A stretch of 64,000 nt of DNA from the NCBI GenBank assembly GCA_963942565.1, contig OZ012690.1, forward strand, positions 18,654,901 through 18,718,900, read 5' to 3'. A program made the position numbers and the translations under genes. This document shows positions 63,984-64,000 of the stretch, one piece after another; position 1 is the first letter of the stretch, and each line of letters opens with the position of its first letter. The stretch comes from Maea johnstoni. Lineage: Eukaryota > Annelida > Polychaeta > Spionida > Magelonidae. Under the pieces are notes generated by a model. The model saw only the letters and a list, made by a program, of their open reading frames with translations. It was not told the origin of the DNA and did not search any database.

Positions 63984-64000
63984 GACTGACAGGTGCAATG

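Overview
The window is animal nuclear DNA. It carries one complete protein-coding gene in long AT-rich, repeat-filled flanks. Spliced exons with GT/AG borders, kilobase introns, tRNA-derived SINEs, a truncated LINE and many short inverted-repeat elements all indicate a metazoan. The protein is close to vertebrate and lophotrochozoan O-GlcNAc transferase. The repeat mix suggests an aquatic invertebrate, perhaps mollusc-like, but the sequence alone does not settle the phylum.

Layout: 1-33.0 kb and 51.8-64 kb show no host gene I can support. They are built of transposon remnants, tandem repeats and unassigned AT-rich DNA. The gene is OGT on the + strand, 33191-51734, with 17 coding exons. The joined exons give 1037 codons plus stop with every junction in phase. 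All TPR, catalytic and UDP-binding landmarks I checked are present, so the gene looks intact. A CpG-richer stretch at about 33.08-33.26 kb is the probable promoter and 5' end. Two poly(A) signal candidates lie about 0.45 and 2.2 kb past the stop.

Transposons: several families can be sorted by their target-site duplications. Family A (17 copies) and family B (about 18 copies and pieces) end in TTAA and look piggyBac-like. A PIF/Harbinger-type MITE has GGCC ends and TTA/TAA duplications (6 copies). CAG-ended elements have 5-bp duplications (5 copies). hAT-type elements have 8-bp duplications, and one keeps a BED zinc-finger frame inside OGT intron 2. A 717-bp fold-back element with two 339-nt arms and a 9-bp duplication sits inside a LINE fragment. 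A 1.6-kb element near 61-62 kb carries 14 copies of a 21-bp palindrome grouped at its two ends. A 3.5-kb element at 56.8-60.3 kb has roughly 0.75-kb inverted arms.

Most worth a second look: the palindrome-array element (60.7-62.36 kb); the long, apparently transposon-free OGT intron 4, with a possible decoy exon just before exon 5; the fold-back element; the sequence shared between OGT introns 13 and 15 and between 6 and 7; and the 139-bp hairpin at 30.1 kb.
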